This document shows positions 8,402 to 17,834 of a DNA stretch of 64,000 nucleotides, piece after piece. The stretch is from contig NZ_CP127162.1 of assembly GCF_030263935.1 (NCBI RefSeq), positions 877,501 through 941,500 on the forward strand. The letters run 5' to 3'. Source of the DNA: Paenibacillus polygoni. Lineage in GTDB: Bacteria; Bacillota; Bacilli; Paenibacillales; Paenibacillaceae. Position 1 is the first letter of the stretch. Every line of letters starts with the position of its first letter. A model generated the notes under the pieces. It was given only the letters and a program-made list of their open reading frames with translations. It was not told the DNA's origin and did not search any database. A program made the translations under genes and the position numbers.

Positions 8402-10027
8402 ATGAAGAAACCTTCTCTTCGCGTGATGGGAAAAACAGCACTTGCAGCTATACTCAGTCTATCACTGGCGGCTTGCAGTAATGGTATGGGCGGAAAAGAA
8501 GCAGAGATCCAAAATAAAGGAGCAATGGAATCCTACGCCGTAGGAGAAACCTTTAAAGCAACAGAACCTTTTAAACTATCGATTATGTATAGTGATCAGC
8601 CGCTTTATCCTTACAAAAAAGATTGGTTGTTATTTAAGAAAATCACAGAAATGACCGGTGTTACGCTGGATCCTGTTATTGTACCGATGAGTGATTATCC
8701 TCAAAAACGATCTTTGCTCATAAGTTCGGGTGATGCACCACTAGTTATTCCTAAAACATATCCAGGTGAAGAATCGGCTTTTGTCTCTTCTAATGCGATT
8801 CTGCCTGTCAGTGACTACATTGACTTGATGCCGAATTTCAAGGATAAAGTAGAGAAGTGGGGCCTTGATACGGAGCTAGAAGGTCTTCGCCAAGAAGACG
8901 GAAAATACTATGTTCTTCCGGGACTACACGAAGAAATTTGGCCAGATTATACGCTGATCGTGCGTACAGATATTTTGGAAAAACATAATCTTGCCATACC
9001 AAAGACGTGGGATGAACTGAAGACGGTTATGCAGGAGCTTAAAAAAGAGTACCCGGACTCTATCCCATTCTCGGATCGTTTTAAATTCCTAAGCACACTG
9101 AATGTTGCTTCAACTGGATTTGGAACGAAAGGCGGATGGGGATTTGGAAGCGGCCTGACTTACAAGCCGGAACAAGATGAGTTTGTATATACGGCGGCTA
9201 CACAGGAGTATAAGGATATGCTGACTTATTTCCACGAGCTCGTAGCAGAAGGTCTATTGGATAAAGAAAGCTTTACTCAAGACGATGATCAGGCTATTCA
9301 AAAATTTATAAACGGGAAATCGTTTATTATTAATGGGAATTCTCAAACCGTTGTTCTGCACCGTAATGATATGAATAAAACGCTTGGTGAAGGTAAGTTC
9401 TCTGTTGCCAAAATTACGGTGCCTGGCGGGCCGGCAGGTCAGCTCATGTCTGGAGGAAGACTGGAGAACGGTGTCATGATCTCTGCAAAAGCAAAACAAA
9501 GTGAAAATTTCGAAGCGATTCTCCAGTTTATCGATTGGCTGTATTACAGCGATGAAGGTCAAGAGTTTGCGAAATGGGGAGTCGAAGGAGAGACATATAC
9601 GAAAGAAAATGGGGTTCGTAAACTCGCTGATGATATTAACTTCAATGGTCTGAATCCAAAAGGTACAAAAGATTTACGTATTGATTATGGTTTCTCTGGT
9701 GGAGTATTCGCCTATGGCGGGACGACGGATTTGCTGCACTCTATGTTTAGTGAAGAAGAACTGAAGTTCCAAAATGACATGAAAGAAGTCAAAGAGGTCC
9801 TTCCAGCAGAACCTCCAATCCCGTATTCTATAGAAGAACGTGAGAGAGTTACACTCCTCAGTACACCGCTTAAAGATTATACAGATCAAAATACACTCAA
9901 ATTTATTCTGGGTGACCGAGATTTATCCGAGTTTGATGCCTTTGTAAAAGAACTGGAAAGCCAAGGACTAACGCAGTATCTGGAACTTGCAAACAAAACA
10001 TATAAAGAGTACAAAGAAGGAAAATAA
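8402..10027 (+). CDS. Oligosaccharide-binding lipoprotein, LplA type
   Basis: A substrate-binding protein for the two preceding permeases, anchored outside the membrane by lipid: signal peptide and lipobox LAAC at residues about 22-25, then a type-1 solute-binding fold to 541 residues, long as is usual for LplA-like proteins. The start ATG 8402 follows GGGGGGC at a normal distance; the in-frame ATG at 8372 lacks this. Placement after the permeases is less common than before them. The likely ligand, from the downstream GH67 gene, is a methylglucuronosyl-xylooligosaccharide. Confidence 0.87.
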   Translation: MKKPSLRVMGKTALAAILSLSLAACSNGMGGKEAEIQNKGAMESYAVGETFKATEPFKLSIMYSDQPLYPYKKDWLLFKKITEMTGVTLDPVIVPMSDYPQKRSLLISSGDAPLVIPKTYPGEESAFVSSNAILPVSDYIDLMPNFKDKVEKWGLDTELEGLRQEDGKYYVLPGLHEEIWPDYTLIVRTDILEKHNLAIPKTWDELKTVMQELKKEYPDSIPFSDRFKFLSTLNVASTGFGTKGGWGFGSGLTYKPEQDEFVYTAATQEYKDMLTYFHELVAEGLLDKESFTQDDDQAIQKFINGKSFIINGNSQTVVLHRNDMNKTLGEGKFSVAKITVPGGPAGQLMSGGRLENGVMISAKAKQSENFEAILQFIDWLYYSDEGQEFAKWGVEGETYTKENGVRKLADDINFNGLNPKGTKDLRIDYGFSGGVFAYGGTTDLLHSMFSEEELKFQNDMKEVKEVLPAEPPIPYSIEERERVTLLSTPLKDYTDQNTLKFILGDRDLSEFDAFVKELESQGLTQYLELANKTYKEYKEGK

Positions 10028-10071
10028 GCTTTCCGTTATCAGAATTAATTCACAGAAGGTAAGGTGATCAT

Positions 10072-10875
10072 TTGTCATTGACCGTTCAAGAAGTAATGGA
10101 TGTGCTTCCTCTTGCATCTGGACCTGAAGGTTCTACGGTGGATGGGCTTATCACGGGGAATATGAAACAAAAGGTTCAGGGAGTGGCTGTTTCCTTTGTT
10201 GCTTCCCATGAGACGATTGAGAAAGCAGCACAGCTTGGAGCAAATCTTTTCATCACCCATGAAGGTGTGTTTTATGAACATCATGGGAGCAGAGCTGAAG
10301 AGCAGGAAATAAATGACCCTGTCATCTTAAGAAAAAAGGAACAGATTAAATCGCACCAAATGATCTTATATCGATATCATGACGGTCCGCATCAAGCGGT
10401 TCCCGATATCATCACGCATGGACTTCTACAAGCGTTAGACTGGGATACGTATCAACATAGCCATCTGAAGTATGCTTGTCTGGTTACCCTTCCTGAGCCG
10501 CTCAGCGTGCAGCAGATCGTTCAACATCTGAAAGATAGACTTGATCTTCCTTATGTTCGTTTTGCTGGAGACAGTGAACAAAAGTGTTGTGAAATTGCTC
10601 TTACTTCCGGTTATCGGGGCGGGGGTAATATCGCGCTTCCTTTATTCACGGAACAAAGAATCGATCTACTAATAGCTGGAGAAGGACCTGAGTGGGAAAC
10701 ACCCGAATATGTACAGGATGCAGTGAGTCAAGGAAGCCCGCAGTCACAAATCCTGATTGGTCATGCGGCTAGTGAAGAGCCGGGAATGAAGGCAGTTGCT
10801 CAGCAGATTCGAGATCATTTTCCGGATCTTCCGGTTTATTTTATACCCGCATCTCCCGTCATTAAGGTGCTGTGA
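10072..10875 (+). CDS. Nif3-like (DUF34) dinuclear metal protein
   Basis: A protein of 267 residues resembling the Nif3/NGG1-interacting family, which bind two metal ions. Support comes from FITHEGVFYEHHG near residue 60-75 (metal-ligand His/Glu region), AGDSEQKCCEIALTSGYRGG in the middle, and a C-terminal GHAASEEPGMKAVAQQI motif, close to the family GH.xSE..g. The biochemical function of Nif3 proteins is unsettled. The TTG start follows AAGGTGA. It lies between the binding protein and the regulator of a sugar operon, an unusual setting that suggests a role tied to the imported sugar or its regulation. Confidence 0.75.
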   Translation: MSLTVQEVMDVLPLASGPEGSTVDGLITGNMKQKVQGVAVSFVASHETIEKAAQLGANLFITHEGVFYEHHGSRAEEQEINDPVILRKKEQIKSHQMILYRYHDGPHQAVPDIITHGLLQALDWDTYQHSHLKYACLVTLPEPLSVQQIVQHLKDRLDLPYVRFAGDSEQKCCEIALTSGYRGGGNIALPLFTEQRIDLLIAGEGPEWETPEYVQDAVSQGSPQSQILIGHAASEEPGMKAVAQQIRDHFPDLPVYFIPASPVIKVL

Positions 10876-10929
10876 CATAGTAGCTAACTAGAGATAGATA
10901 CAAGTATTGGAGAAGAAAGAGGGAACCAT

Positions 10930-11604
10930 ATGTCTACAGAACAGAAGCTCAAAGGGTCTACTCGGGCTTACTCTTATCATTATTTGAAAGATAAAATCAT
11001 GCACTTGGAACTGGAACCGGGCAAGAAAATTTCCGAGAAAGAGATATCAGAGGAACTGAATGTCAGCCGGACTCCGGTACGCGAGGCTTTTATGAAACTG
11101 GCAGAAGAAGAGCTGCTAGATATTGTGCCGCAAAGTGGAAGCTCGGTATCCCTGATTAATCTGGCGCATGTGGAAGAAGGGAGGTTCATACGAGAGAAAA
11201 TTGAGAGAGAGATTGTAGCTCTTGCATGTGAATCTTTTGATGAAGAATACAGGTTTCGGATGGAAACCAATATTGCTTTGCAGGACGTCTGCGCAGGCAG
11301 AAATAATGTCTACAAACTTTATGAGCTGGATGAAGAGTTCCATCAGATTTTGTTTGAGGGTACAGGAAAAGCACGAACATGGAAAATGCTGCAACAGCTC
11401 AACATTCATTTCAATCGGCTTCGTATGCTCAGATTATCCAAAGATTTGAACTGGGGCAATATTATTTCTCAGCACAAGGAAATCTATCAGCTGATTGTAG
11501 ACAAAGAGACATCACAGGCTGTTCAAATCATGGAGGATCATTTGCGGCTCGCTGTAGTGGAACAAGATTTCTTGTTAGAGAAATATCCGCATTATTTTGT
11601 CTAA
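10930..11604 (+). CDS. GntR-family regulator, FCD (FadR-like) subgroup
   Basis: A DNA-binding regulator of 224 residues. The N-terminal winged helix-turn-helix (about 12-80) carries LEPGKKISEKEISEELNVSRTPVREA, the hallmark of the family. The C-terminal all-helical FCD domain holds the likely metal/ligand residues in DEEFHQ and SQHKEIYQLI. FCD regulators commonly sense sugar acids such as glucuronate. Its place directly before the alpha-glucuronidase gene and the TNGTNNNACNA match at 6122-6132 suggest it controls this operon. Confidence 0.9.
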   Translation: MSTEQKLKGSTRAYSYHYLKDKIMHLELEPGKKISEKEISEELNVSRTPVREAFMKLAEEELLDIVPQSGSSVSLINLAHVEEGRFIREKIEREIVALACESFDEEYRFRMETNIALQDVCAGRNNVYKLYELDEEFHQILFEGTGKARTWKMLQQLNIHFNRLRMLRLSKDLNWGNIISQHKEIYQLIVDKETSQAVQIMEDHLRLAVVEQDFLLEKYPHYFV

Positions 11605-11674
11605 TTGAATCCATTTCATAATCCATTCATTGGCTTTAAAAAAACTTTCAGAAATAGAGAGGATGAGTGACCTC

Positions 11675-13762
11675 ATGACTGAGTTACAACAGCTTCCTTA
11701 TTCTTCGGCCGACAAAGGTTGGTTACGATATGAGAAAAGACAGGATTTACCTTGTTTATCCACAATTGTAAGACATAGCTCCGCATCAGGAGAAGCAGCA
11801 GAGTCCGCCATACGGGAACTCCGTTATGCTATTCTCCAGATGACTGGAAATGAACCTGAACTAATAGCGACAGCGAACCTATCTGAGACTGCTGCTCATG
11901 GTCCGCATATTCAGCTTGCTATGGTTACTGCGGAAGATTTACCTGAAGCGTTACAGACAAAGGAACTTTCTCAGCATCTGGGAGAGGAAGGGTTTGCCCT
12001 GAGGTCACTGCCGCAAGAAGAAGGGGAAGCCGTATATATTATAGGAAAAACAGAGAAGGGATTGCTGTATGGTACGTTCCATCTGCTGCGACTTCTGCAG
12101 TCAGAGGGACAGACACTTCCTCAGCTGGATATTATCGAAAATCCGAAAAATCCGCTTCGTATGATGAACCACTGGGACAACATGGACGGTTCGATTGAAC
12201 GAGGATATGCAGGACGGTCTATTTTTTTCAAAGATAATCAGTTTGTGCAAAATGATGAGCGGATTCGGGACTACGCAAGAATGATGGCTTCGATTGGGAT
12301 TAATGGGATTTCTATTAATAATGTAAACGTCCATAAAGTAGAGACAAAGCTGATTACGTCCGAGTTTTTACCGGATGTAGCGAAAGTAGCGGGGATTTTT
12401 AGAGCGTACGGAATTAAATTATTCCTTAGTGTCAATTATGCGAGCCCGATTCAGCTTGGAGGACTTGAGACGGCTGATCCTCTTGATGAAAGAGTCGGTG
12501 CCTGGTGGAAGACAAAAGCGGAGGAAATATACGATGCAATACCAGATTTCGGCGGGTTTGTAGTCAAAGCAGATTCGGAGCATAGACCCGGACCCTTTAC
12601 GTATGGAAGAACCCATGCAGATGGCTCGAATATGCTCGCTGAAGCACTGGAACCTTATGGCGGAATCGTGATTTGGCGCTGTTTTGTATATAACTGCCTG
12701 CAAGACTGGCGGGATCGAACAACAGACCGGGCAAGAGCAGCATACGATCATTTCAAACCGCTGGATGGACAGTTTAAAGATAATGTAATTTTGCAGATTA
12801 AGAATGGGCCGATGGATTTCCAAGTGCGTGAAGGGGTATCACCGCTGCTTGGTGCTATGCCAAATACGAATCAAATACTGGAATTCCAGATCACTCAGGA
12901 ATATACGGGACAGCAAAGGCATCTCTGTTATTTAATTCCGCAGTGGAAAGAGATACTTGATTTTGATACATACGCCAAAGGTGCCAAATCCGAGATTAAG
13001 AAAGTAGTGTCTGGCGAACTGTATCCGTATGCACACAGCGGGATTTCAGCTGTAATTAATGTCGGAGATGATGAGAACTGGACAGGACATACGTTAGCCC
13101 AAGCGAATTTGTATGGGTATGGACGACTGACTTGGAATCCAGATCTGTCAGAACAACAGATCACCTCGGAGTGGATCCATCAGACATTTGGAAATGACCA
13201 TGATGTTGTAGAACAGGTAAGCTCCATGCTTGCTGCGTCTTGGGGAATCTATGAAAGTTATACTTCTCCGCTTGGAGTAGGCTGGATGGTTAATCCAGAG
13301 CATCATTATGGTCCTAACGTGGATGGATATGAATACTCGGTCTGGGGTACGTATCATTTTGCCGATTGCGATGGAATTGGGGTGAATCGTACGGTAAAAG
13401 ACGGTACAGGGTACACAGGTCAATATTTCCCGGAAAATGCCGAACGATATGAATCGCTTGTGACCTGCCCGGATAAGCTGTTGCTCTTCTTCCATCATGT
13501 GCCTTATACGCACAAGCTACATTCAGGAAGTACGGTAATTCAGCATATCTATGATACTCACTTTGCCGGAGTAGAAGGAGTAGAGAATCTTATTCAGCAG
13601 TGGAGCAGTCTGGAAGGGAAAATCGATGCGAAGCGTTATGCAGGTGTAATGGCACGACTTGAACATCAGCATAAGCATTCTAAAGAATGGCGAGATATTA
13701 TTAATACGTATTTCTATCGTAAATCAGGGATTGCAGATGAACAGAACCGGACGATTTATTAG
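11675..13762 (+). CDS. aguA: Alpha-glucuronidase, GH67
   Basis: Removes 4-O-methyl-glucuronic acid from the non-reducing end of xylooligosaccharides. It lacks a signal peptide, so it acts inside the cell on imported aldouronates. GH67 signatures are clear: [21 protein letters not shown], whose Glu is the family's general acid, [12 protein letters not shown], and [12 protein letters not shown], carrying the Asp and Glu catalytic bases. ATG 11675 is favoured because GGATGAG precedes it at 7 bases; the frame is open from TTG 11630 and another ATG lies at 11663. About 695 residues is full family length. A strong terminator follows, closing the operon. Confidence 0.93.
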   Translation: MTELQQLPYSSADKGWLRYEKRQDLPCLSTIVRHSSASGEAAESAIRELRYAILQMTGNEPELIATANLSETAAHGPHIQLAMVTAEDLPEALQTKELSQHLGEEGFALRSLPQEEGEAVYIIGKTEKGLLYGTFHLLRLLQSEGQTLPQLDIIENPKNPLRMMNHWDNMDGSIERGYAGRSIFFKDNQFVQNDERIRDYARMMASIGINGISINNVNVHKVETKLITSEFLPDVAKVAGIFRAYGIKLFLSVNYASPIQLGGLETADPLDERVGAWWKTKAEEIYDAIPDFGGFVVKADSEHRPGPFTYGRTHADGSNMLAEALEPYGGIVIWRCFVYNCLQDWRDRTTDRARAAYDHFKPLDGQFKDNVILQIKNGPMDFQVREGVSPLLGAMPNTNQILEFQITQEYTGQQRHLCYLIPQWKEILDFDTYAKGAKSEIKKVVSGELYPYAHSGISAVINVGDDENWTGHTLAQANLYGYGRLTWNPDLSEQQITSEWIHQTFGNDHDVVEQVSSMLAASWGIYESYTSPLGVGWMVNPEHHYGPNVDGYEYSVWGTYHFADCDGIGVNRTVKDGTGYTGQYFPENAERYESLVTCPDKLLLFFHHVPYTHKLHSGSTVIQHIYDTHFAGVEGVENLIQQWSSLEGKIDAKRYAGVMARLEHQHKHSKEWRDIINTYFYRKSGIADEQNRTIY

Positions 13763-13787
13763 GGTTTGACTCTCCGGTACCTAAACG

Positions 13788-13827
13788 AAAAAAGCTGCTG
13801 AGGAGCCATTCCTCGGCAGCTTTTTTG
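13788..13827 (+). terminator. Strong intrinsic terminator, bidirectional
   Basis: An 11-bp stem GCTGCTGAGGA/TCCTCGGCAGC has one G-U pair, with T6 after and A6 before. It can end both the GH67 operon and the convergent LpxA-like gene. Confidence 0.9.
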
Positions 13828-13886
13828 AGTAATCTGAAAATAATAAATAATAAAGCATGAGTGCATTATTGCTATTTAGTTAGTAT

Positions 13887-14696
13887 TTAGGAGGAGTGAA
13901 CTTTATCGTTCATTCTTGCGATTCCTTGTGTGGATTTATTAATGAATTGGAGTGTATGGTGCTTGCATTCCGATGAAGGTAAGGCATTTATTGCTTCGAT
14001 CGATTTAGCTAGTGATAACTTCTGGCGAAATAAAATAGAGTGTATTTCTTTTATGATCTTCACTTCATCCCTGGATACTCCCTCATTCCTTAACCCGATA
14101 ATATTTACACCACATATATCTCCGCGTTCACCGTTAGCAAAAGAGTAAGGTACAATATCTTGGGAAACACCGCTCATCCCACCGACCATGGAAAGCTTAC
14201 CAATTTTACAGAACTGAAGGATACAAACCTGGCCGCCAATAAATACACAATCTTCAATCTCCACGTGTCCCGCTAATTGAGCGCTATTAGCAATGACAAT
14301 GTGATTACCAAGTATTGCATCGTGCCCGATGTGAACGTAATTCATAAGAAGATTGCCATCTCCTACACGTGTTATCCCATCGCTTTTGTGTGTTCCTTTG
14401 CTAATTGTTACATACTCCCTTATTGTGTTGTTATCACCAATAATCAGGCGATCTCCACCGTTTTTACATGATTTATCTTGCGGGACTGCACCAATGATAG
14501 CACCTTGAAATATCTGATTATTCTTCCCTAATTGTGTGTGTGAACCAATATGAACATGGCTCCCAATCTGGCATCCATCTCCGATTTTGACTCCTTCTTC
14601 TATAATGCTGAATGGGCCAATTGTAACATTCTCTCCGATTACCGCTGTTGGATGAATAATAGCTGTCGCATGAATAGCGAGCGTTGAACTGAACAT
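13887..14696 (-). CDS. LpxA-like acyl-ACP:UDP-GlcNAc O-acyltransferase
   Basis: In Gram-negatives LpxA performs the first step of lipid A synthesis. This 269-residue protein matches it closely: N-terminal hexapeptide repeats forming a left-handed beta helix (for example IGENVTIGPF, IGDGCQIGSH), the active-site segment MNYVHIGHDAILGN with His122 and His125 at the same numbers as the E. coli enzyme, LAGHVEIED, MVGGMSGVSQD with Gly at ruler position 173, and the C-terminal GVNIIGLRNEGVSRDEVK helical region. E. coli LpxA is 262 residues. No lpxB, lpxC, lpxD or fabZ gene is nearby. In a Gram-positive its acyl product is unknown. The gene is isolated, convergent with GH67, and behind GAGGGA. Confidence 0.88.
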   Translation of the reverse strand: MFSSTLAIHATAIIHPTAVIGENVTIGPFSIIEEGVKIGDGCQIGSHVHIGSHTQLGKNNQIFQGAIIGAVPQDKSCKNGGDRLIIGDNNTIREYVTISKGTHKSDGITRVGDGNLLMNYVHIGHDAILGNHIVIANSAQLAGHVEIEDCVFIGGQVCILQFCKIGKLSMVGGMSGVSQDIVPYSFANGERGDICGVNIIGLRNEGVSRDEVKIIKEIHSILFRQKLSLAKSIEAINALPSSECKHHTLQFINKSTQGIARMNDKVHSS

Positions 14697-15108
14697 GTTT
14701 ATCCCTCATATCTTAAGTGATTTATAAATCTATCATTTTATGTCGAATTATGGTTGTTTTAAGAAGTAATAAGAAGGAAATTCTGTTTGTTTCTCCTTAT
14801 CTGGACGAGCTGAGTGCACTGTTATTGCCTCTGTTATCTGTTTAACAATGAACTAATCTTACACGCTCATCAGCAAGTTATTATCCAGAAAATTTCCATA
14901 TTTTCTATAATTCGAGGTTTTTTCTGCATCTCCTTCTTATCAATTTATTTGAACGCTGAATCACATTGTTTGATATTTTATAATAAGTGAATTACTCTCA
15001 TAACTCATTAAAGCAACTAAAGATATGTTGAAAAATGATTTTAGTGCTACAAAATAAATACAAGGTCCGTCTTATAGATAGCTGCAGCTGAAAGGAGACG
15101 AATAACGC
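14697..15108. other. Intergenic gap between divergent genes
   Basis: 412 AT-rich bases that must hold promoters for the LpxA-like gene (leftward) and the sigma operon (rightward). A short inverted repeat AGAAAAT/ATTTTCT lies at 14888-14907. CCGTC near 15065 could be the -10 of an ECF promoter, but no matching AAC-type -35 element is convincing. Confidence 0.4.
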
Positions 15109-15621
15109 ATGGAAGGACCAGAAATTGATATTTTCCGCACCGTGTTTGAAGAGCATTATCCGATCGTGAGACGTAAACTCGTTGCACTGGTTCAGGATGA
15201 AGCCGCGGCGGAAGATCTTGCGCAAGAAGTTTTTATCAGGTTATACCGTAATCCGCCTGATGATCCGGCTGCAATGGGTGCATGGTTACATCGTGTACTG
15301 ACTCGCATCGGATATGACTATATAAGTAAACAAATTAGAGAGCGAAAATTAAAAGATAAACAGGAGCAACATTATGATATGGGGCAGCAGATAGCCTCCG
15401 GAGAGGAAATAGTTCTTAGGCGCATGGACCAAGAAGAAGTTCGGAAGTGGATGGAAGAGCTGCCTGAACGAGATCGTAAGGTGCTGATGCTAAAATACTC
15501 CGGTTACAGCTACGCTGAAATTGCCGAGGAACTGAATATAAGACCGCCACTTGTCGGCTCCATGCTAAGCCGCGCAACGAATAAATTGAAACGGAAAGTA
15601 CTAAGAAAATCGGTGACTTAG
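15109..15621 (+). CDS. ECF-type sigma factor, SigX-like
   Basis: A protein of 170 residues with region 2 (EDLAQEVFIRLYRNPP, then MGAWLHRVLTRIGYDYI) and region 4 (MEELPERDRKVLMLKYSGYSYAEIAEELNIRPPLVGSMLSRA). The pattern of region 4 and its gene partners resemble the SigX group of Bacilli, which controls envelope and antimicrobial-peptide resistance. ATG 15109 follows AAAGGAGACG. A membrane anti-sigma gene and ABC transporter genes follow in the same direction, making a four-gene operon. Confidence 0.9.
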   Translation: MEGPEIDIFRTVFEEHYPIVRRKLVALVQDEAAAEDLAQEVFIRLYRNPPDDPAAMGAWLHRVLTRIGYDYISKQIRERKLKDKQEQHYDMGQQIASGEEIVLRRMDQEEVRKWMEELPERDRKVLMLKYSGYSYAEIAEELNIRPPLVGSMLSRATNKLKRKVLRKSVT

Positions 15622-15669
15622 GATCTTCGCCTCACGAGAATATGGAATGATAAGGAGTTGAATGAATCC

Positions 15670-16839
15670 ATGACCTCTATAAAAGATAACAACGAAAATG
15701 AACGGATAGATGAAGCATGGCAAAAGCTCACATCCAAGCTCCAGAAAGAGGAGATGAGCCCCAAATGGGCAGCTTGGGCGTCGAGCCAACTGGATATGAA
15801 GAAATCAGAAGAGCTAGAAATAGATCAAACAAATCGAGTTTCCACAAATACATTCAAAGGAGAGATGAGAGAAATGAAGATAAATGAAGATAATAAGAAC
15901 TTAATGAATAAGAATCAAGACAATAAGCCAAAGAGGAAGAAATCAAAGAGACATCCTGCTAAAAAGTGGATCAGCATCGCAGCTGCTGCAGCGATTGCCG
16001 GCGTGATGGTAGCAACACCTATTGGTGATAAAGCACTTGCTGCGATCCTTAATCAGTTCCGGATGGAGGAAGTCACATCGGTAGATGAAGGGGAACTGAT
16101 GAACTTGTTCAACACGATCTCAGAAGGAGCCGGGGAGCAAGAGTTTATAAATAAGTATGGAACCTTTACGAGTGAATCTGGGGAGTACTTCAAAACGGAG
16201 AATAAGACAGCAGAGCAGATCGCGAATATGATCGGGTTACAGGCCGTAACTGATGAATTGATTGATCCGAAGCATTCTGGAATTGCGAACAGTTCACAGA
16301 CGATAACGATGAAGCTGGATATACCTAAAGTGAATGCAACGATGAAACGACTGGGAGCAGATGATCTTATGCCAAAATCACTAGATGGTCAGGTCATTAC
16401 ATTCGAGGTCCCGGCAACGCTATATCAGATCTATCAAACAGATGACAATGAAAAAAGCGCATCTCTATATCAACAAAAAATTCCGACAGTTAACGTAGAC
16501 TCTTCTGTGGCAATTGAAGATGCAGTAAAAGCAGTGCTGAACTTTCCACTATTGCCAGATCGAATGAAGTCAGCAATCCAAACGGAACAGATATTGAACG
16601 GAAAACTGCCGATTCCAGTAATTACTAATGGTACTGTTGAGAAAATAAGTGTTGATGGCAATTCTGTCATTTTAGAACAGAATAGTGACAATTACTATGG
16701 AGAATCAGGTAAAGAAGAGATTGTTAATTATACGGCTACATGGACTAAAAATGATGTGGTGTATCGCTTGAAGGGGTACACTTTGTTCGATACAAAAGAG
16801 AAAATGATCGAAGAAATCAAGGAGCTGATGAACCAGTGA
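15670..16839 (+). CDS. Membrane anti-sigma factor for the preceding sigma
   Basis: About 389 residues: a long charged cytoplasmic part (about 1-100) including an acidic DEAWQKLTSKLQKEE helix and a basic KPKRKKSKRHPAKK patch, one membrane helix near residue 105-120, and a 270-residue outer domain. It is identified by topology and by its place 48 bases after the sigma gene. The start is uncertain: TTG 15658 touches the AAGGAG box, ATG 15670 is 12 bases from it. The stop overlaps the GTG start of the ABC ATPase, so the transporter is probably translated with it. Confidence 0.72.
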   Translation: MTSIKDNNENERIDEAWQKLTSKLQKEEMSPKWAAWASSQLDMKKSEELEIDQTNRVSTNTFKGEMREMKINEDNKNLMNKNQDNKPKRKKSKRHPAKKWISIAAAAAIAGVMVATPIGDKALAAILNQFRMEEVTSVDEGELMNLFNTISEGAGEQEFINKYGTFTSESGEYFKTENKTAEQIANMIGLQAVTDELIDPKHSGIANSSQTITMKLDIPKVNATMKRLGADDLMPKSLDGQVITFEVPATLYQIYQTDDNEKSASLYQQKIPTVNVDSSVAIEDAVKAVLNFPLLPDRMKSAIQTEQILNGKLPIPVITNGTVEKISVDGNSVILEQNSDNYYGESGKEEIVNYTATWTKNDVVYRLKGYTLFDTKEKMIEEIKELMNQ

Positions 16840-17834
16840 CAGCAGCTATTCATACCGAAGGATTGACGAAAGAGTTCGATAATGGTCGTGGTTGCCGTGA
16901 TGTATCGATCACCGTTCAGAAAGGGGAAGCCTTTGGCTTCCTCGGCCCGAATGGAGCAGGGAAGAGCACTTTTGTGAAAATGCTGGTTGGTCTGATTCAT
17001 CCTACAGAGGGAACGGCAACCATCTTTGGACATCCGATTCATAGTCTGGAAGCGAAGAAGCGGATTGGTTACTTGCCGGAGTTATTCAGGTATCAAGAAT
17101 GGCTGACAGGAGAAGAGGTAATTAAACTTCATGCAAAACTATGCGGAGTAGATACAAAAACAGCCAAAGAGCGAATTCCAAAATTGCTTGATGAGGTAGG
17201 ACTTGGCAGCCGGGGAAAAGGCAAGATTAAGAACTATTCTAAAGGGATGCAGCAACGTCTTGGACTTGCGGCAGCGCTTGTTAGTGATCCGGATATTATC
17301 TTTCTGGACGAACCTTCTTCAGCCCTTGATCCTGTTGGGCGTAAAGAGGTTCGCTCTATTCTGATGAAATTGAAAGCAGAAGGTAAGACCATCTTCTTGA
17401 ACTCCCACATGCTTGAGGATGTAGAAGCGGTATGTGACCAGATTGCACTACTTAATAATGGGGAGATTCTACGTACGGGCGATGTAGGAAATGTCCTTCA
17501 GCAAAAAGTAACCTATCGCTTTAAAGTAAGCGGGTATACACCGCTTGTTAGAACTTGGCTTCAGGATGAAACGGGTTTTGAATTTGAAGTAGAAACGGTA
17601 CATAAGCCGGATTCTTCTACTAATACAGCGCAGCAAGAACTTGTTATTTCAGGACATGATACGGTCTGGCTCAAAGCCGAATTACAGAATGAAGAACAGG
17701 CGGGATGGATTAATTCATTACTCATTGAACAAGGGCTTACGCTTTATGAAGTTGGGAAAGAGAGTGGTAAATTGGAAGACTGGTTCTTAACGGCAGTGAA
17801 GGGGCTTAGTCATCGGGGGGAACGAGACGTATGA
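16836..17834 (+). CDS. ABC transporter ATPase (ABC-2 exporter type)
   Basis: Energises the permease encoded next. The 332 residues show Walker A GPNGAGKST, the signature YSKGMQQRLGLAAAL (a Y/LSxGxxQR variant), Walker B IIFLDEPSSALD and the switch His in LNSHML. An extra C-terminal domain of about 100 residues follows the ATPase core. GTG 16836 overlaps the preceding stop codon. Being in an operon with a sigma/anti-sigma pair suggests export linked to envelope stress, for instance of an antimicrobial peptide; this is inference. Confidence 0.9.
   Translation: MTAAIHTEGLTKEFDNGRGCRDVSITVQKGEAFGFLGPNGAGKSTFVKMLVGLIHPTEGTATIFGHPIHSLEAKKRIGYLPELFRYQEWLTGEEVIKLHAKLCGVDTKTAKERIPKLLDEVGLGSRGKGKIKNYSKGMQQRLGLAAALVSDPDIIFLDEPSSALDPVGRKEVRSILMKLKAEGKTIFLNSHMLEDVEAVCDQIALLNNGEILRTGDVGNVLQQKVTYRFKVSGYTPLVRTWLQDETGFEFEVETVHKPDSSTNTAQQELVISGHDTVWLKAELQNEEQAGWINSLLIEQGLTLYEVGKESGKLEDWFLTAVKGLSHRGERDV

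Noticed and set aside
15040..15075. Autoregulatory ECF promoter before the SigX-like gene
   Set aside because: CCGTC could be a -10 element, but the sequence 16-17 bases upstream (TGCTAC) lacks the expected AAC -35 motif.
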